Below are positions 32,686-44,721 of a DNA stretch of 64,000 nucleotides, in pieces (within the stretch, counting starts at the first letter, position 1; every line of letters starts with the position of its first letter). This DNA comes from Hippophae tibetana. Its lineage: Eukaryota > Streptophyta > Magnoliopsida > Rosales > Elaeagnaceae. The notes under the pieces were generated by a model. The model was not told where the DNA came from. It saw only the letters and a list, made by a program, of their open reading frames with translations, and searched no databases. The stretch spans positions 57,150,843-57,214,842 of the forward strand of contig CM072810.1 in assembly GCA_037013495.1 (NCBI GenBank). The letters run 5' to 3'. The position numbers and the translations under genes are program-made.

Positions 32686-34760
32686 AAATAAGAAAGAAAT
32701 TCCATCCTTCAAGTCTTACGTTTTCTTTCAATTTTGTTGTCATTGTTTTCGTCTTTAGATTTCATTTCATAGCTTTCTTTAAATCCTTCGTATCTTTTTC
32801 TTGTTCTTTTTTTCTGTGTTCAATCTATATTTGTCCTTCAAAAAATCAAGAGAGTTGCTACAGTTCACAGTTTAAAAAAATTATTAATTGGGGTAGCAAC
32901 TTTAAACCGTTATAACTTTTAATTCGTGTATCGAAATGACTATTATAATATATCAAATCGAAGCTCGTTTTGATTCCATAAAATACAATAATGAATTAGT
33001 TCCGTTCTCCACATTTTTGAACCCAAATTCCATTATTTACTCTACTTACTAAAGTCTTAAATTTTGGTCGCAACTTTTTTGCATTTTTTTCGGTTCTTGT
33101 TCTTAAGGGTTCTATTCCGATCATCTTAAGCATATTCTTAGCAATTCAATTATTCCTATTCCTTTAAGTTCCTATGGTCCTAGGTTGTTCACCTAAAGGA
33201 TCCGCAACATTTGGTATCCGAGCGTTAGTTACTGAAAATACGTTATATATTTTCATCTACCTATTTTTGAATAAAAATCGTTATTTGATTGTTTTCTACA
33301 TTCTTGAGTCATAAATAAAAAAAGTAAGAAATTTTGTCCTTCAAGTCTTGCATTTTCTCTCAATTTTGTTGTCGTTTTTTTCGGCTTTGGATTTTGTTTC
33401 ATAATTTTCTTTAAATTCTTTGTATCTTTTTCTTGTTTTTTTTTCTATGTTCAATCTATCTTTGTTCTTCAAAAAAAAAACAAAAGAGTTGTTGCACTTC
33501 ACAGTTTCAAAAAACAAAAGTTATTAATTGGGTTTGCAACTTTAAACCGTTATAACTTTTAATTCATGAATCGAAATAACTATTTTAATAACTATTTTGA
33601 TTCCTATAAATAATAGATAACATCAGTTCATTTTTCCTTATTTTTGAATCCAAATTCCATCATTTACTCTACTTACTGATGTCTTAAAGTTTGTTAGCAC
33701 CTTTTTTTGTTGTTTTTGGGTCTTGTTCTTAAGGGTTCTATTCCAATTATCTTAAGCATATTATTAGTAATTCTCAATCATTCCTATTCCTTTGAATTCC
33801 TTAATCCTATGTTGTTTGCTGAAAGGATCCACATCATTTAGTATCATAGTCTTAGTTGTTGAAAATAGGTTATTTATCATCCCTAAAATCTTTTGAATTT
33901 TAGAATTTAAAAAAATCGTTATTTGATTGTTTTCTATGTTCTTGAGTCATAAATTACAAAACAAAGAAAAAAATTCATCCTTCAAGTCTTGTATTTTCTT
34001 TCAATTTTGTTGTCGCTATTTTCGTCTTTAGATTTCGTTTCGTATTTTTCGTTAAATTTTTTGTACCTTTTTCCTGTTCTTTTTTTTCTGTGTTCAATCT
34101 ATGTTTTTCAAAAAAACAAGAGAGCTACTACGGTTTACAGTTTAAAAAAATTATTAATTGAGGTTTCAACATTAAATTGTTATAACTTTTGATTCATGCA
34201 TCGAAATGACTATTATAATATATCAAAAAGAAGCTCGTTTCGATTCCTAAAGACATAACATAGGATTGGTTCAGTTCTCCATGTTTTTGAATCCAAATTC
34301 CATTATTTACACCACTTTTCGACGTCTTAAATTTTGGTCACACCTTATTGTGTTGTCTTCGGTTCTTGTTCTTTAGTGTTCTAATTTGATCATCTTAACT
34401 ACATTCTTAGCAATTCAATCGTTTATATTCTTTTGAGTTCCTAAGTTGTTCACCTAAAGGATACGCATAATTTAGAATCACAACCTTGGTTGCTGAAAAT
34501 AGGTTATCTATCTTCCTCTATCCATTTTTGAATTTTTGATTTAAAAAAAAAATCATTATTTGATTGTTTTTTGCATTTGCAAAAAAAAAAGAAATTTAAT
34601 CCTTCAAGTCTTGCATTTTCATTCAATTTTGTTGTCGTTGTTTTCCTCTTTAGATTTCATTTCGTAGTTTTCTTTAAATTCTTCGTATGTTTTTTTAGTT
34701 TTTTTCTGCGTTTAATCTATCTTTGTTCTTCAAAGAATTTTTCAGATGATTTGAGAGTTC
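32686..34760 (+). repeat. Tandem repeat of about 630 bp, 3.3 copies, derived from retrotransposon leader/LTR sequence
   Basis: CCTTCAAGTCTT recurs at 32706, 33338, 33979 and 34601 (periods 632, 641, 622). Each unit contains a decayed LTR end plus primer-site motif (CATTTGGTATCCGAGCG, CATTTAGTATCATAG, AATTTAGAATCACAAC). These resemble TGGTATCAGAGC, the tRNA-iMet site seen intact at 37566. The units are diverged from one another, so the array is old. Short Phe-rich frames are not genes. Confidence 0.75.
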
Positions 34761-35023
34761 ATTGATGCTCTTTGTTCCTCTTTAAGCAACCTATCAAGGG
34801 ATTGGCAACCTTTGTGGCATTGTTTAGCATTTAATAATTTGTGGTGAGTAATATCCATACTTGTTAGTGTGTTATTTATGCTAGACTTATCAAGGAAATA
34901 TCACCTCATTGTGGTATCTTTCCTCTCAGATAAATGGTGAGTAATATTCATTTATTTGTGGAGAAATTATTTGTTATATAATATGAAAATTAACTAGGTC
35001 CTAATCCCTTATTTCATATCATT

Positions 35024-35035
35024 TGGTATCAAAGC
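35024..35035 (+). other. Primer binding site, tRNA-iMet type
   Basis: TGGTATCAAAGC sits two bases after the LTR-like end TATCA. It matches the initiator tRNA-Met site TGGTATCAGAGC except for one base. Confidence 0.6.
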
Positions 35036-35939
35036 TTTAGGTGCTAATTTTCTGATTCCTATCCTTTATATTTGTTCTTGTTCTTGTGTTGTTGTTTTAT
35101 TTTTGATACATAGAAAAACAAATTATCCTTGTGTTGTGTTCTTGCTTAAATTTATTTTCCAAACCCTAAAAATATTGTTCATCTTTGTTTCCATTTTTGT
35201 TCTACATTTTCTTCGCAAATTCAATTGTGTCCAAAACATTTCAGCAGTAACCTTGCATATTTTACTGTTTCTAAAAGTATTCTGAATTTTTTTTATAAAT
35301 TCTGCTATTTCTAAAACTATTCTACATTTTTCCTTGCATCTTCTACAGTATGTATAGTTTTTTGGTATTTCTGTAGTAGTTCCTACAGAAATTTATTTTT
35401 CTGTTTGTATTGTAATTTATGTGCTATTTTAGGTATCATAAAAAAATTCCTCAAACTCATATTGAAGGTGTATTGATTTACTCTTACGTTATTAGCATAT
35501 TATATCAAGAAAAAGAAAAAAAAAGTGGCTAGAAATTATTCAAAAAAAAAGACAAAGAAAAGAGGCCAAATTATATATGCTAATTTGTAGCGAGTGTTTG
35601 AACTCATAGTTCCAAAAACGTTTCCCTATTATTATAAATTCCTAATTGTGTGTTGAGTTCTTTGAGGAAATTGTTACTCTTCCAATATTGTTAATATTTT
35701 TTTATTTTTCTTGTGCTTAATTATTCTAGTCTAAGATTCAAAACACTTTGAGTTAGTACCCTTTTGGGTGTTTGATAATTCTTCAATTTTTTTGGAATTC
35801 CTGGATTTGGTTGCTTTGATTAGGAGTTAAGAGAGTTTAAGAGATCAATGTTAATTCTAAACACGCGAGGTATTGAGTGAATTTACATTAGTTCTATTTT
35901 ATTACACTAACCTCTTATTGTGTGGAATTGCAAAAAAAA

Positions 35940-36065
35940 ATGTCCAACAGTGGTAGACGCGAAGGAAGACCGGATATGATGTTCACGATAGTGGCTTTGC
36001 AACATTCTTTTGAGAGGATGAAAAACTTGATGATCTATATGAATGAAAGATTGGAAAGGCAATAA
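35940..36065 (+). pseudogene. Reina-like gag N-terminus, truncated
   Basis: Forty-one codons, beginning MSNSGRREGRPDMMFTIVA and continuing FERMKNLM, with a premature TAA. It is the usual Reina-type gag start. The same stretch with further decay occurs near 52310-52420, and inverted near 36520-36640. Confidence 0.6.
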
Positions 36066-36072
36066 AATGCCT

Positions 36073-36441
36073 TTATAGCTTTACAACGACAAAACACCTC
36101 AACAGAATGTAAGGAGGGTTAATAGGCAAGCACTTGTAATAAGGCAATCTTTGACTTTTCAAGTCAAGGAGGAAGACATTGAACAACAAAGATATAATAT
36201 CATTCACACAAGGTGTCATATGAGCAACAAGGTATGTATAATTTAGCCATTGTAACTTGTAAGGCTTAGGGTGTTCGAATGTAGACAACCCTAATTTCTC
36301 AACTAAGGTAGTACTAGCCACATTGGTGCAACTTCTCCCATCTATGATAACACTACAAACCTTGTTGCTTACATGACACCTTGTGTGAAAGATATTATAT
36401 CTTTGTTGTTCAATGTCTTCCTCCTTGACTTGAAAACTCAA
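36073..36441 (-). pseudogene. Reina-like protease region fragment
   Basis: 122 residues on the minus strand. VKEEDIEQQRYNIFHTRCHV, then VCSVIIDGRSCTNVAST and VEKLGL, is the retropepsin region of Reina-type chromoviruses. The usual DGG is DGR here. The frame then runs through rearranged sequence around 36236, so the C-terminal half is not protease. It is non-functional. Confidence 0.65.
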
Positions 36442-37779
36442 AGACTGCCTTATTACAAGTGCTTTCTCATTAACCCCTAAAATTCTGTTGAGGTGTTTCT
36501 CATTGTAAAGCTACTAAGACATTTTCTTGCCTTTCCAATCTTTCATTCATATCAGCCATCAAGTTGTTCATCCTCTCAAAATATTATTGCAGCACCCTCA
36601 TCATGAACACCATATCCGATCTTCCTTCGAGCCTACCTTTATTGGACTTTTTTTTTTGAAATTCTACACAACAAGAGGTTAGTGTAATAAAATAGAACTA
36701 ATGTAAATTCACACAATACCTCACGTGTTTAGCACTCGGATTGATCGCTCAAATCCTCTTAGTTCCTAATCAAAGCAACCATGCAAATCCAAGAATTCCA
36801 AACAATTTGTAGAATTATATCAAACACCTAAAAAAGTAGTTCACAATACTCCACTTGTTAAAGCACAAAGGAAACTAACTCAAAGTGTTTAGAGTAGTAA
36901 GCACAAGGAAAATCAATTGATCAACACGATTGGAAAACAACAATTTCCCGAAAGGAACTAAGAACACAATGGGAGATTTATAATCAATGGGTAAAATTCT
37001 TGGAACTATGAGTTCAAATACTCACTAGAAATTAGCAAATGCAATTTGGCCTCTCTATTTTTTTTTTGTCTTTTTTTTTGAATAAATTGTGGCCACTCTT
37101 TTTCTATTTTTTTTAAACAAATATGCTAATAACTCGAGTAAATCAATACAACACCTTCAATATATGTTTAAGGAATTTTTAAGATACATAAAATAGCATA
37201 TAATTGATGACACAAAGGGGAAATGAAATTGCTGCAGGAACTACCACAGAAATACTAGAAGTCAACCAAAAACTGCAGAAAATATCAGATATTGTTGAAA
37301 TATGCAAGAAAATGCAAAATAGTTTCAAAAATAGCAAAATTTGCAAGGTTATTACTGAAAAACATTGGACACCATAGAATTTGCAAGGAAAATGCAGAAA
37401 AAATGTGGAAACAAAGAAGAACAATATTTTTAGGGTTTGGAAAATAAATTTCAGTAAGAAATTACAAGGATTTTTTTCTTTGTTTTCTATGTATCAGAAA
37501 CAAAAACAAGTACATAAGAACAAGAACAAATATAAATGATAGGAATTTGAAAATTAGCACCTAAAGCTCTGATACCAAATGATATGAACCAAGGGGTTAG
37601 AACCTAGCTAATTTCAGATTATATAGCAAAGGGTTTCAGATTGTACCTGGAGCTACCATTGAAAATTAACTAGTCTACAACAATAATCCTGAAGAGACAA
37701 GGAACTACAAACGCAGGTTAGTGAGTTGATGGGGAAGGGTACATGAGAGAAAGAATGAGTCCACGTGTTTTTCTAGTAA
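36237..37779 (-). mobile_element. Reina-like Ty3/gypsy 5' fragment, minus strand (head to head with the previous one)
   Basis: Inverted counterpart of 34761-36236. It has protease/gag sequence at 36240-36640, then leader, the primer site at 37566-37577 and an LTR end at 37580. The LTR-like portion continues to about 37780, where reverse transcriptase sequence of the opposite strand begins. The two copies meet near 36236 and form a diverged palindrome of about 2.5 kb. Confidence 0.65.
37566..37577 (-). other. Primer binding site, tRNA-iMet
   Basis: Minus strand TGGTATCAGAGC is an exact 12-nt match to the initiator tRNA-Met complement, two bases inside the LTR end TATCA. Confidence 0.75.
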
Positions 37780-38652
37780 TTTTGGTCCCCACGAAGGATG
37801 GGGACATGGAGGATGTGCGTAGACTGCTGAGCAATCAACAATATCATGGTAAATTATCATCATCCTATTCCTCGCTTAGTTGATATGTTAGATGAGTTGC
37901 ATGAATCTTGTGTCTTTTCTAAATTTGATTTGAAAAGCATATATCACCAAATTATAATGAAAGAAGGTGATGAATGGAAAACTACATTTAAGAAAAAAAA
38001 TATGGTTTATATGAGTGGTTAGTCATGCCATTTGGTTTAACTAATGCTCCAAGTACTTTCATGAGATTAATGAACCATGTTTTGCATTCTTTTATTGGAA
38101 AATTTGTAGTTGTCTATTTTTATCATATTCACATTTATAGCAAAAATTTGGATGATCATTTGATACATTTACAATCTATTCTTGAAGTGCTTAGGAGAGA
38201 GAAACTATTTCCTAACTTAAAGAAATGCACATTTTGCACCGATAAGTTTGGTTTTATGGGTTTCATTGTGAGTCTACAAGGAGTTCAGGTTGATGAAAAA
38301 AATATTCGAGCTATCCAGGAGTGGCCCAACCTAACAAGTTTATGTAATGTACGAAGTTTTCATGGACTTGCTTGCTTTTGTCGGTGACTTGTGAAAGATT
38401 TTAGCATAGCAGCACCGATAACTAAAGTTATCAAAAATAATGTTTGGTTCAAATGGGGAGAAGAGTAAGAAATGTCATTCCAACTGCTTAAGGAAAAATT
38501 GACTCATGCTCCTTTATTATCTTTATCTAACTTTGCAAAAACTTATGAAAGAGAAATCAAGGCTCAACATTGAGAGAAGGATTGAACAATATATCAAACA
38601 AGCCAACAAAGGACGTCATATGATGATTTTGAGCTTAGAGATTGGGTGTGGG
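37780..38652 (+). pseudogene. Reina-like reverse transcriptase fragment fused to integrase tail
   Basis: Sequence from about 37780 contains degenerate RT motifs ([35 protein letters not shown]), then an open 120-codon frame 38025-38387 starting [19 protein letters not shown]. The catalytic YFDD is YFYH (38121-38126). After about 38540 the sequence jumps past most of RNase H and integrase to an integrase C-terminal stretch (YDDFELRDWVWV), where the second Athila-like element is inserted at 38653. Confidence 0.75.
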
Positions 38653-40508
38653 TGATGAGCGAAAACCGGCATCGCCGATTCTTGCCAATACTTTGGTTTT
38701 AATATTTATAAAACTCTCGCAAGTGCACGAATCATTTTGAAGAAAATAATAAGTATACTCCCAAGGTCGATCTAAGGAAGGAATGTATGTGGTTTTTAAT
38801 TTATTATTCAAACTTCTAAAAACGAAATTAAATCCTAAACATCCTGTCACGATATTTTGGGGTTTTTGTGTTTTTAATCTACTTACATAAAAATAAACAT
38901 AGATTCAATAAACATTCATGCAAATTTTATCATTTATAATGGCGGAGTATTTATGGATATAATAACTAAGTTAATTATGCTTGCTCATATTATCTAGGTT
39001 ATTAAAGATATGAATTGATATTTATTGATTCTCCCTTTTTTGTATGAATACCACCTTTGGTGGGGTTAGATATTCTTTGTTAACTAAACAAATCAATTAA
39101 CACCTATGGGTGGGGTTGATAACTAATTTGCCTAATTAAATTAATTCCTTTTTCTAAGAGATTGAAAATGAACCATTTAAATGCCACCTTTGGTGGGGTT
39201 AGACAGTTTAAACTTTATTCAAGGTGTCCAAATTAAACCTAAGAATTTAGTTATCCGAGTACTAACTTTCAAGTTTTAAAACCACTATCGAAAACATGTT
39301 GTCAATACATTTTCAGATAATAATTCTTATAAAAACTTTTGAAATAGAGCTTCACTCTAACTACCGGGCGATTGTACCATCAAATAAAAGAGCACTACTC
39401 TAAATCAGACCGGATAACTAAACCTTAAAATCTAATTTTCAGGTTTAAGTTTGTAATGAAAAATAATATATTTCTCTCTAACATTCTTAATATAAAATCA
39501 TGAATAAAAATAAAATCAATTCATTTTAGAGATTTTTACCTATTTAATATTTCGCAAGCATAACAACGTCATTATTACATCATGTTTACTAAATAGCCAG
39601 CACAGTTAAATTTAACCACAGACAAATTAAATATAACATGTAAGAATAAAGCATAAAAATAACTGTAAAGAAAATAAAATCCTTACCGAACTTCGACGCT
39701 ATTCCCGTTGCTGGAAAAACTCCAAGCGGAATTTGCACTCCCATTTATTGAATCAAAAAGCTAAAATATTACAAAAACATAACTAGTTCTTCCCAAAAAG
39801 GGAAGAACTCTAAAACTAAGAGAAATTAACTAAGAAAAGATAAAAACTAAGAAAATATAAGAAAAACTAAGAAAAACTAAAGAATCCTAAAAATCTAAGA
39901 AAAGAGAGAAAAGAATGTATTTGGAGGTGTTTTTAGGTGTGTTTTGAAGTGAAGGGAAGGGGGTATTTATAGGTGAGGATGGAGAGAAAAAATGAGTAAA
40001 AAAATGTTAAAAAATGTAAAAACGCGTATTGGAATTGCTGAGGTCATTAATGACGTCATGCTGACGTCATGGGGCGGCTGCACGTGAAAAATGGGTGTCG
40101 GCGCGCGCGGATGAACAGTACCCGCGCGCGCGCAGTGCTGCGCGGATGAACAGTGCCGCGCGCAGCTTGGGGCGGAGCTGGGCGCTGGGGCGCGGCGGCT
40201 GGGCGGCGCGTTTTTCTCCTTTTTGACATTTTTTTCCTTTTTGACCCATTTTGTCCAATTTTTCCATATTTATTGACCTTTCCCCATTTATTTATTAATA
40301 TATTTGTGATGTATTGCTTCCAGTATTCTTATTTGAGTCTTTAAGTTGCATTTTTAAGCCAAAATACCTGAAAAACAATAAAAATACCCGCGATTCCGAA
40401 AAAGACAAATTTATATAAATATATGATAAAACATATAAATATATATATTTTTAATCAATTAATGTGCATAAAATCATGGTTATTTTAGTGCTTTTTGAGC
40501 ACTCATCA
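38653..40508 (-). repeat. Left LTR of the second Athila-family element
   Basis: Starts TGATGAGCG and ends ACTCATCA. It is clearly homologous to the LTRs of the first element but diverged and missing about 60 bp near the start. It retains the TATA box (39964-39973), two TGACGTCA motifs (40051-40058, 40062-40069), the G-box (40081-40086) and a different GC-rich block (about 40098-40210). Confidence 0.92.
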
Positions 40509-40520
40509 CAACCCCCAACC
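40509..40520 (-). other. Polypurine tract of the second element
   Basis: Minus strand GGTTGGGGGTTG next to the LTR, identical to the tract of the first element at 10130-10141. Confidence 0.75.
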
Positions 40521-43271
40521 AGCTTCTTGCTAGTCCCTTAGCAAGAGAAGCGATAAAAACTAAAAATTAAACTATCCTAAATCACTTTCGTGGATTGAAA
40601 CGGTTGCATTTAGCCTATGCAACAAGCCGTTAAACCCCTAGGTTGCCCTAGTGGACGAGTTTGAGTCTCGTGAGGGTTTTCAGTAATGATACCCACAAAC
40701 ATTGAACTAAATGTAAAAATAAAAACAATCAAATCAAAAATTAAAATTACAACAAAATCAAAAATTAATTTAAGAATAAAAGAAAACAACATATCACAAA
40801 AATATCTCATACTTTTTAATCTCCTTTAAGATCATAATTAAAATCTCAAGCATAAGTTATTTTAATCTCTTTAAACAATCATGATTTTATTATAATAATT
40901 AGTCGAAAATCATTTTCATATTTCATTTCAAAAATGTATCAATTTAATTTTACCCAATTTCAGTGTCATGAATCAGAATTCGCTTCGACTCTATTCCTCA
41001 CAAGTCAATACTCTCAAAGCACTGAATCCTATGGGTTCAAACACTCATACTAATTTATATGCGAAAGAGTTGATGTATAGAAATGAACTAATATGTTCGC
41101 ATATTTATAAAGAATAAAGGCTCAAAGTGTTATTTTAACATTGATCTCATGAAAGGAATCGAATGTATAAATTATAAAGATATCATATATAAAAATTATT
41201 TTTATGCATAAATCAAACTCATTAAGAAAGAATTTCAAGATATATGCCTTTTACAAATGAAGAAATTGTAATGACTTTTTAGGGAATTACTTCCTATATC
41301 TTTCTTTTAGCCTGTACTCACAACTTTGTAGGGAATGTGGGTCATAGTATGTAGATGATACTATATATATTTTTTATCTCTCTATATTTTTTTTCTAAAG
41401 ATTTTTTTTTCTTCAATATATGTATTTTTTTAGAGAGTCAACCCATGTACAAATTGTACATTTTTTTGGATTTTGGTGAGTGGTTAATTTTGTGGCTTTT
41501 CTGTTTGATCTTGGTTTAGGTAACCCCAGATATGTCTTTTTGTTTTTGTAGCAGTCATGCATAAATGAGATATAAGCATATACTATCAATTTCTACTCAA
41601 ATCATTTAATCTAAACAAAAATAATAAAAAAATATATGATACTCTATTAAGATGAGAAAAAATTCATACATTCAATGCTAATACCTATAGAGATCATCTA
41701 AAAATTTGAATAAATAAGAAATGTGTTTGGAGTAGAAAAAATATATATTTCACTCTGAATAAAAGAAATTAGGCTCAAATTATATCTCACAAGGGTAGTC
41801 TCCACTAAAAAAAATTCATAAACACCGATTTTGGGTTTAATATAATTTCCACATTTTATTAAGAAATACTAGTTATGACAAAAACTAACTAATTATCAAA
41901 AACAATTACAAAATATTTCATGATATGTTTTCAAAAATTAATCTAACAGTACAAAAGACTTAACTATTTACTTAAATTTGATTTAAAGAAATGATAAATT
42001 TTTGTGAGAAAATATTTAATAATTTTATTTATTTATTTTTAAATTGTTAAATCTTTTTTTTTCTAATTAAGCACGGTAATTTTTCACCACCCCCAACCTA
42101 GAACTTACATTGTCCTCAATGTAACAACTGTAAATTAAAGATAAAGAGAAAAGAGAAGAAAGATTACCTATTTCTTGAGAATGTGTAAGTAGTAATGGAG
42201 AAATGCAGGTGTATCCATCATATTCATTATTAAAGTGTATACAGACAGATCGCTGTAAACTTCTAACATCTCAACAAATATTTTTAGTTTTAAGACTTTA
42301 AAAATTATTAAACTAAAATGAACAATCAAATTAAGTAAATAAAATAAATAACAGAAAATTACCTAAAATGATGGGTTGCCTCCCATCCAGCGCTTAGTTT
42401 AACGTCTTAGCAAGACGTAACTTGGGGATTGCATTTTAAGTAAACTCAATGTCCCCTCATCATTGAGTCAATCATACCTACAAGTAAGACAAGGTTGTCT
42501 ACCTATATTGTTTCAAACATGCCCTATTGATTTTCAAATTTTTCTGTACCAAAAACTAGGAGCATGCTTAAGGGTTTTAGATAACCCACATCTAGGTGCA
42601 AATCAAATAATTAAGGCATCAAAACACAATTGTACCTAGATCAAACAAAGAAACTAACTCTTGAGATTGTAATTAAGACTTCAAAATTTTGGAGATAGTT
42701 TCAGAATTTTTTTTTTTTTAAAGTTAAAATAACATAATCAGTATTAACCAAGAGTGTTCCCAGGAAAAAATGGTGGGGCAAAGGCTCCTTAAAAACCATC
42801 CTCCTAGACAGAACAACGTTCCCAGAAAAGACTAGTGGCACAAAGGCTTCCAAGAACTAGTCTCCTAGACAGAACTCCCTTAGATCTTTACTTTTCATGC
42901 TATTAAAATTAAGTTAATTAAGTTCAGTTAAGTAAAAATCTAAGTTAATTAAGTTAATGAAAATCTAATTTAATTAAAAAGCTAAGTTGGTTAAGTAAAA
43001 AAAATCTAAATTAATTAAAAAAAACTAAGTTAATCAAAGTTAATTAAAAAGTTCAAGTTAATTAAGTTAAGTTAATTAAAAAGCTAAGTTAAAAATCTAA
43101 GTTAGTTAAGTTAAAAAAAATCTAAGTTAATTAAAAAGTTAAGTTAATTAAGTTAAGTAAACTAAAAATTTAAGTTAATTAAGTTAATGAAAAATCTAAG
43201 TTAATTAAGTTAAATAAAAATTAAGAGAAAAAAAATAGTTAAAGAAAAAAAAATAATAATAAAATAAAACT
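40521..43271 (-). other. Internal region of the second element, noncoding
   Basis: 40521-42430 is the conserved 3' untranslated region. Paired hairpins with stems GATGGG/CCCATC and ACGTCTT/AAGACGT lie at about 42369-42418. 42430-42720 has no recognisable content. 42725-42903 is the leader block with duplicated hairpins. 42904-43260 is a low-complexity array of AAGTTAATTAAGTTAA-like words. The whole gag-pol region is missing. Confidence 0.8.
42904..43260. repeat. Low-complexity TTAATTAAGTTAA array
   Basis: Irregular short repeats built from AAGTTAATTAAG and AAAATCTAAGTTAATT occupy the place of the leader and primer site. They probably arose by slippage. Confidence 0.75.
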
Positions 43272-44721
43272 TGATGAGCGAAAACCGGCATCGCCGATTC
43301 TTGCCAATACTTTGGCTTTAATATTTATAAAACTATCGCAAGTGCACGAATCATTTCGAAGAAAATGATAAGTATACTCCCAAGGTCGATCTAAGGAAGG
43401 AATGTATGTGGTTTTTAATTTATTATTCAAACTTCTAAAAACGAAATTAAATCCTAAACATCCTGTCACGATATTTTGGGGTTTTTGTGTTTTTAATCTA
43501 CTTACATAAAAATAAACATAGATTCAATAAACATTCATGCAAATTTTATCATTTATAATGCGGAGTATTTATGGATATAATAACTAAGTTAATTATGCTT
43601 GCTCATATTATCTAGGTTATTAAAGATATGAATTGATATTTATTGATTCTCCCTTTTTTGTATGAATACCACCTTTGGTGGGGTTAGATATTCTTTGTTA
43701 ACTAAACAAATCAATTAACACCTATGGGTGGGGTTGATAACTAATTTTCCTAATTAAATTAATTCCTTTTTCTAAGAGATTGAAAATGAACCATTTAAAT
43801 GCCACCTTTGGTGGGGTTAGACAGTTTAAACTTTATTCAAGGTGTCCAAATTAAACCTAAGAATTTAGTTATCCGAGTACTAACTTTCAAGTTTTAAAAC
43901 CACTATCGAAAACATGTTGTCAATACATTTTCAGATAATAATTCTTATAAAAACTTTTGAAATAGAGCTTCACTCTAACTACCGGGCGATTGTACCATCA
44001 AATAAAAGAGCACTACTCTAAATCAGACCGGATAACTAAACCTTAAAATCTAATTTTCAGGTTTAAGTTTGTAATGAAAAATAATATATTTCTCTCTAAC
44101 ATTCTTAATATAAAATCATGAATAAAAATAAAATCAATTCATTTTAGAGATTTTTACCTATTTAATATTTCGCAAGCATAACAACGTCATTATTACATCA
44201 TGTTTACTAAACAGCCAGCACAGTTAAATTTAACCACAGACGAATTAAATATAACATGTAAGAATAAAGCATAAAAATAACTGTAAAGAAAATAAAATCC
44301 TTACAGAACTTCGACGCTATTCCCGTTGCTGGAAAAACTCCAAGCGGAATTTGCACTCCCATTTATTGAATCAAAAAGCTAAAATATTACAAAAACATAA
44401 CTAGTTCTTCCCAAAAAGGGAAGAACTCTAAAACTAAGAGAAATTAACTAAGAAAAGCTAAAAACTAAGAAAATATAAGAAAAACTAAGAAAAACTAAAG
44501 AATCCTAAAAATCTAAGAAAAGAGAGAAAAGAATGTATTTGGAGGTGTTTTTAGGTGTGTTTTGAAGTGAAGGGAAGGGGGTATTTATAGGTGAGGATGG
44601 AGAGAAAAAATGAGTAAAAAAATGTTAAAAAAATGTAAAAACACGTATTGGAATTGCTGAGGTCATTAATGACGTCATGCTGACGTCATGGGGCGGCTGC
44701 ACGTGAAAAATGGGTGTCGGC
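43272..44721 (-). repeat. Right LTR of the second element, truncated
   Basis: Begins TGATGAGCG and matches the left LTR nearly base for base up to GGGTGTCGGC at 44721, just before the GC-rich block. It is then replaced by the 1560-bp repeat. It keeps the TATA box 44582-44591 and the TGACGTCA pair (44670-44677, 44681-44688). The lost part is the U3 start, so this LTR lacks its terminal end. Confidence 0.9.

Larger units (their letters stand above)
34761..36236 (+). mobile_element. Reina-like Ty3/gypsy 5' fragment, plus strand
   Basis: LTR-like sequence ends TATCA at 35021, followed by TGGTATCAAAGC at 35024 (tRNA-iMet primer site with one mismatch), an AT-rich leader, and a gag start at 35940. 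Gag sequence is cut by a stop and then jumps to a protease-proximal segment (VKEEDIEQQRYN). The homology ends near 36236, where the opposite-strand copy begins. The outer LTR boundary is not resolved because the leader-derived tandem repeats abut it. Confidence 0.65.
38653..44721 (-). mobile_element. Non-autonomous Athila-family element, no coding sequence, truncated LTR
   Basis: Left LTR 38653-40508 (1856 bp) and right LTR 43272-44721, cut off within U3, flank an internal region of 2763 bp with no gag or pol. The left internal part matches the 3' untranslated region of the first element (polypurine tract to paired hairpins). The right part (about 42725-42903) matches its leader. The primer binding site is absent: where it should be there is an AT-rich run ending AAAATAAAACT before the LTR. 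It is inserted in Reina-like integrase sequence. With one LTR truncated, the target duplication cannot be checked. Confidence 0.88.
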
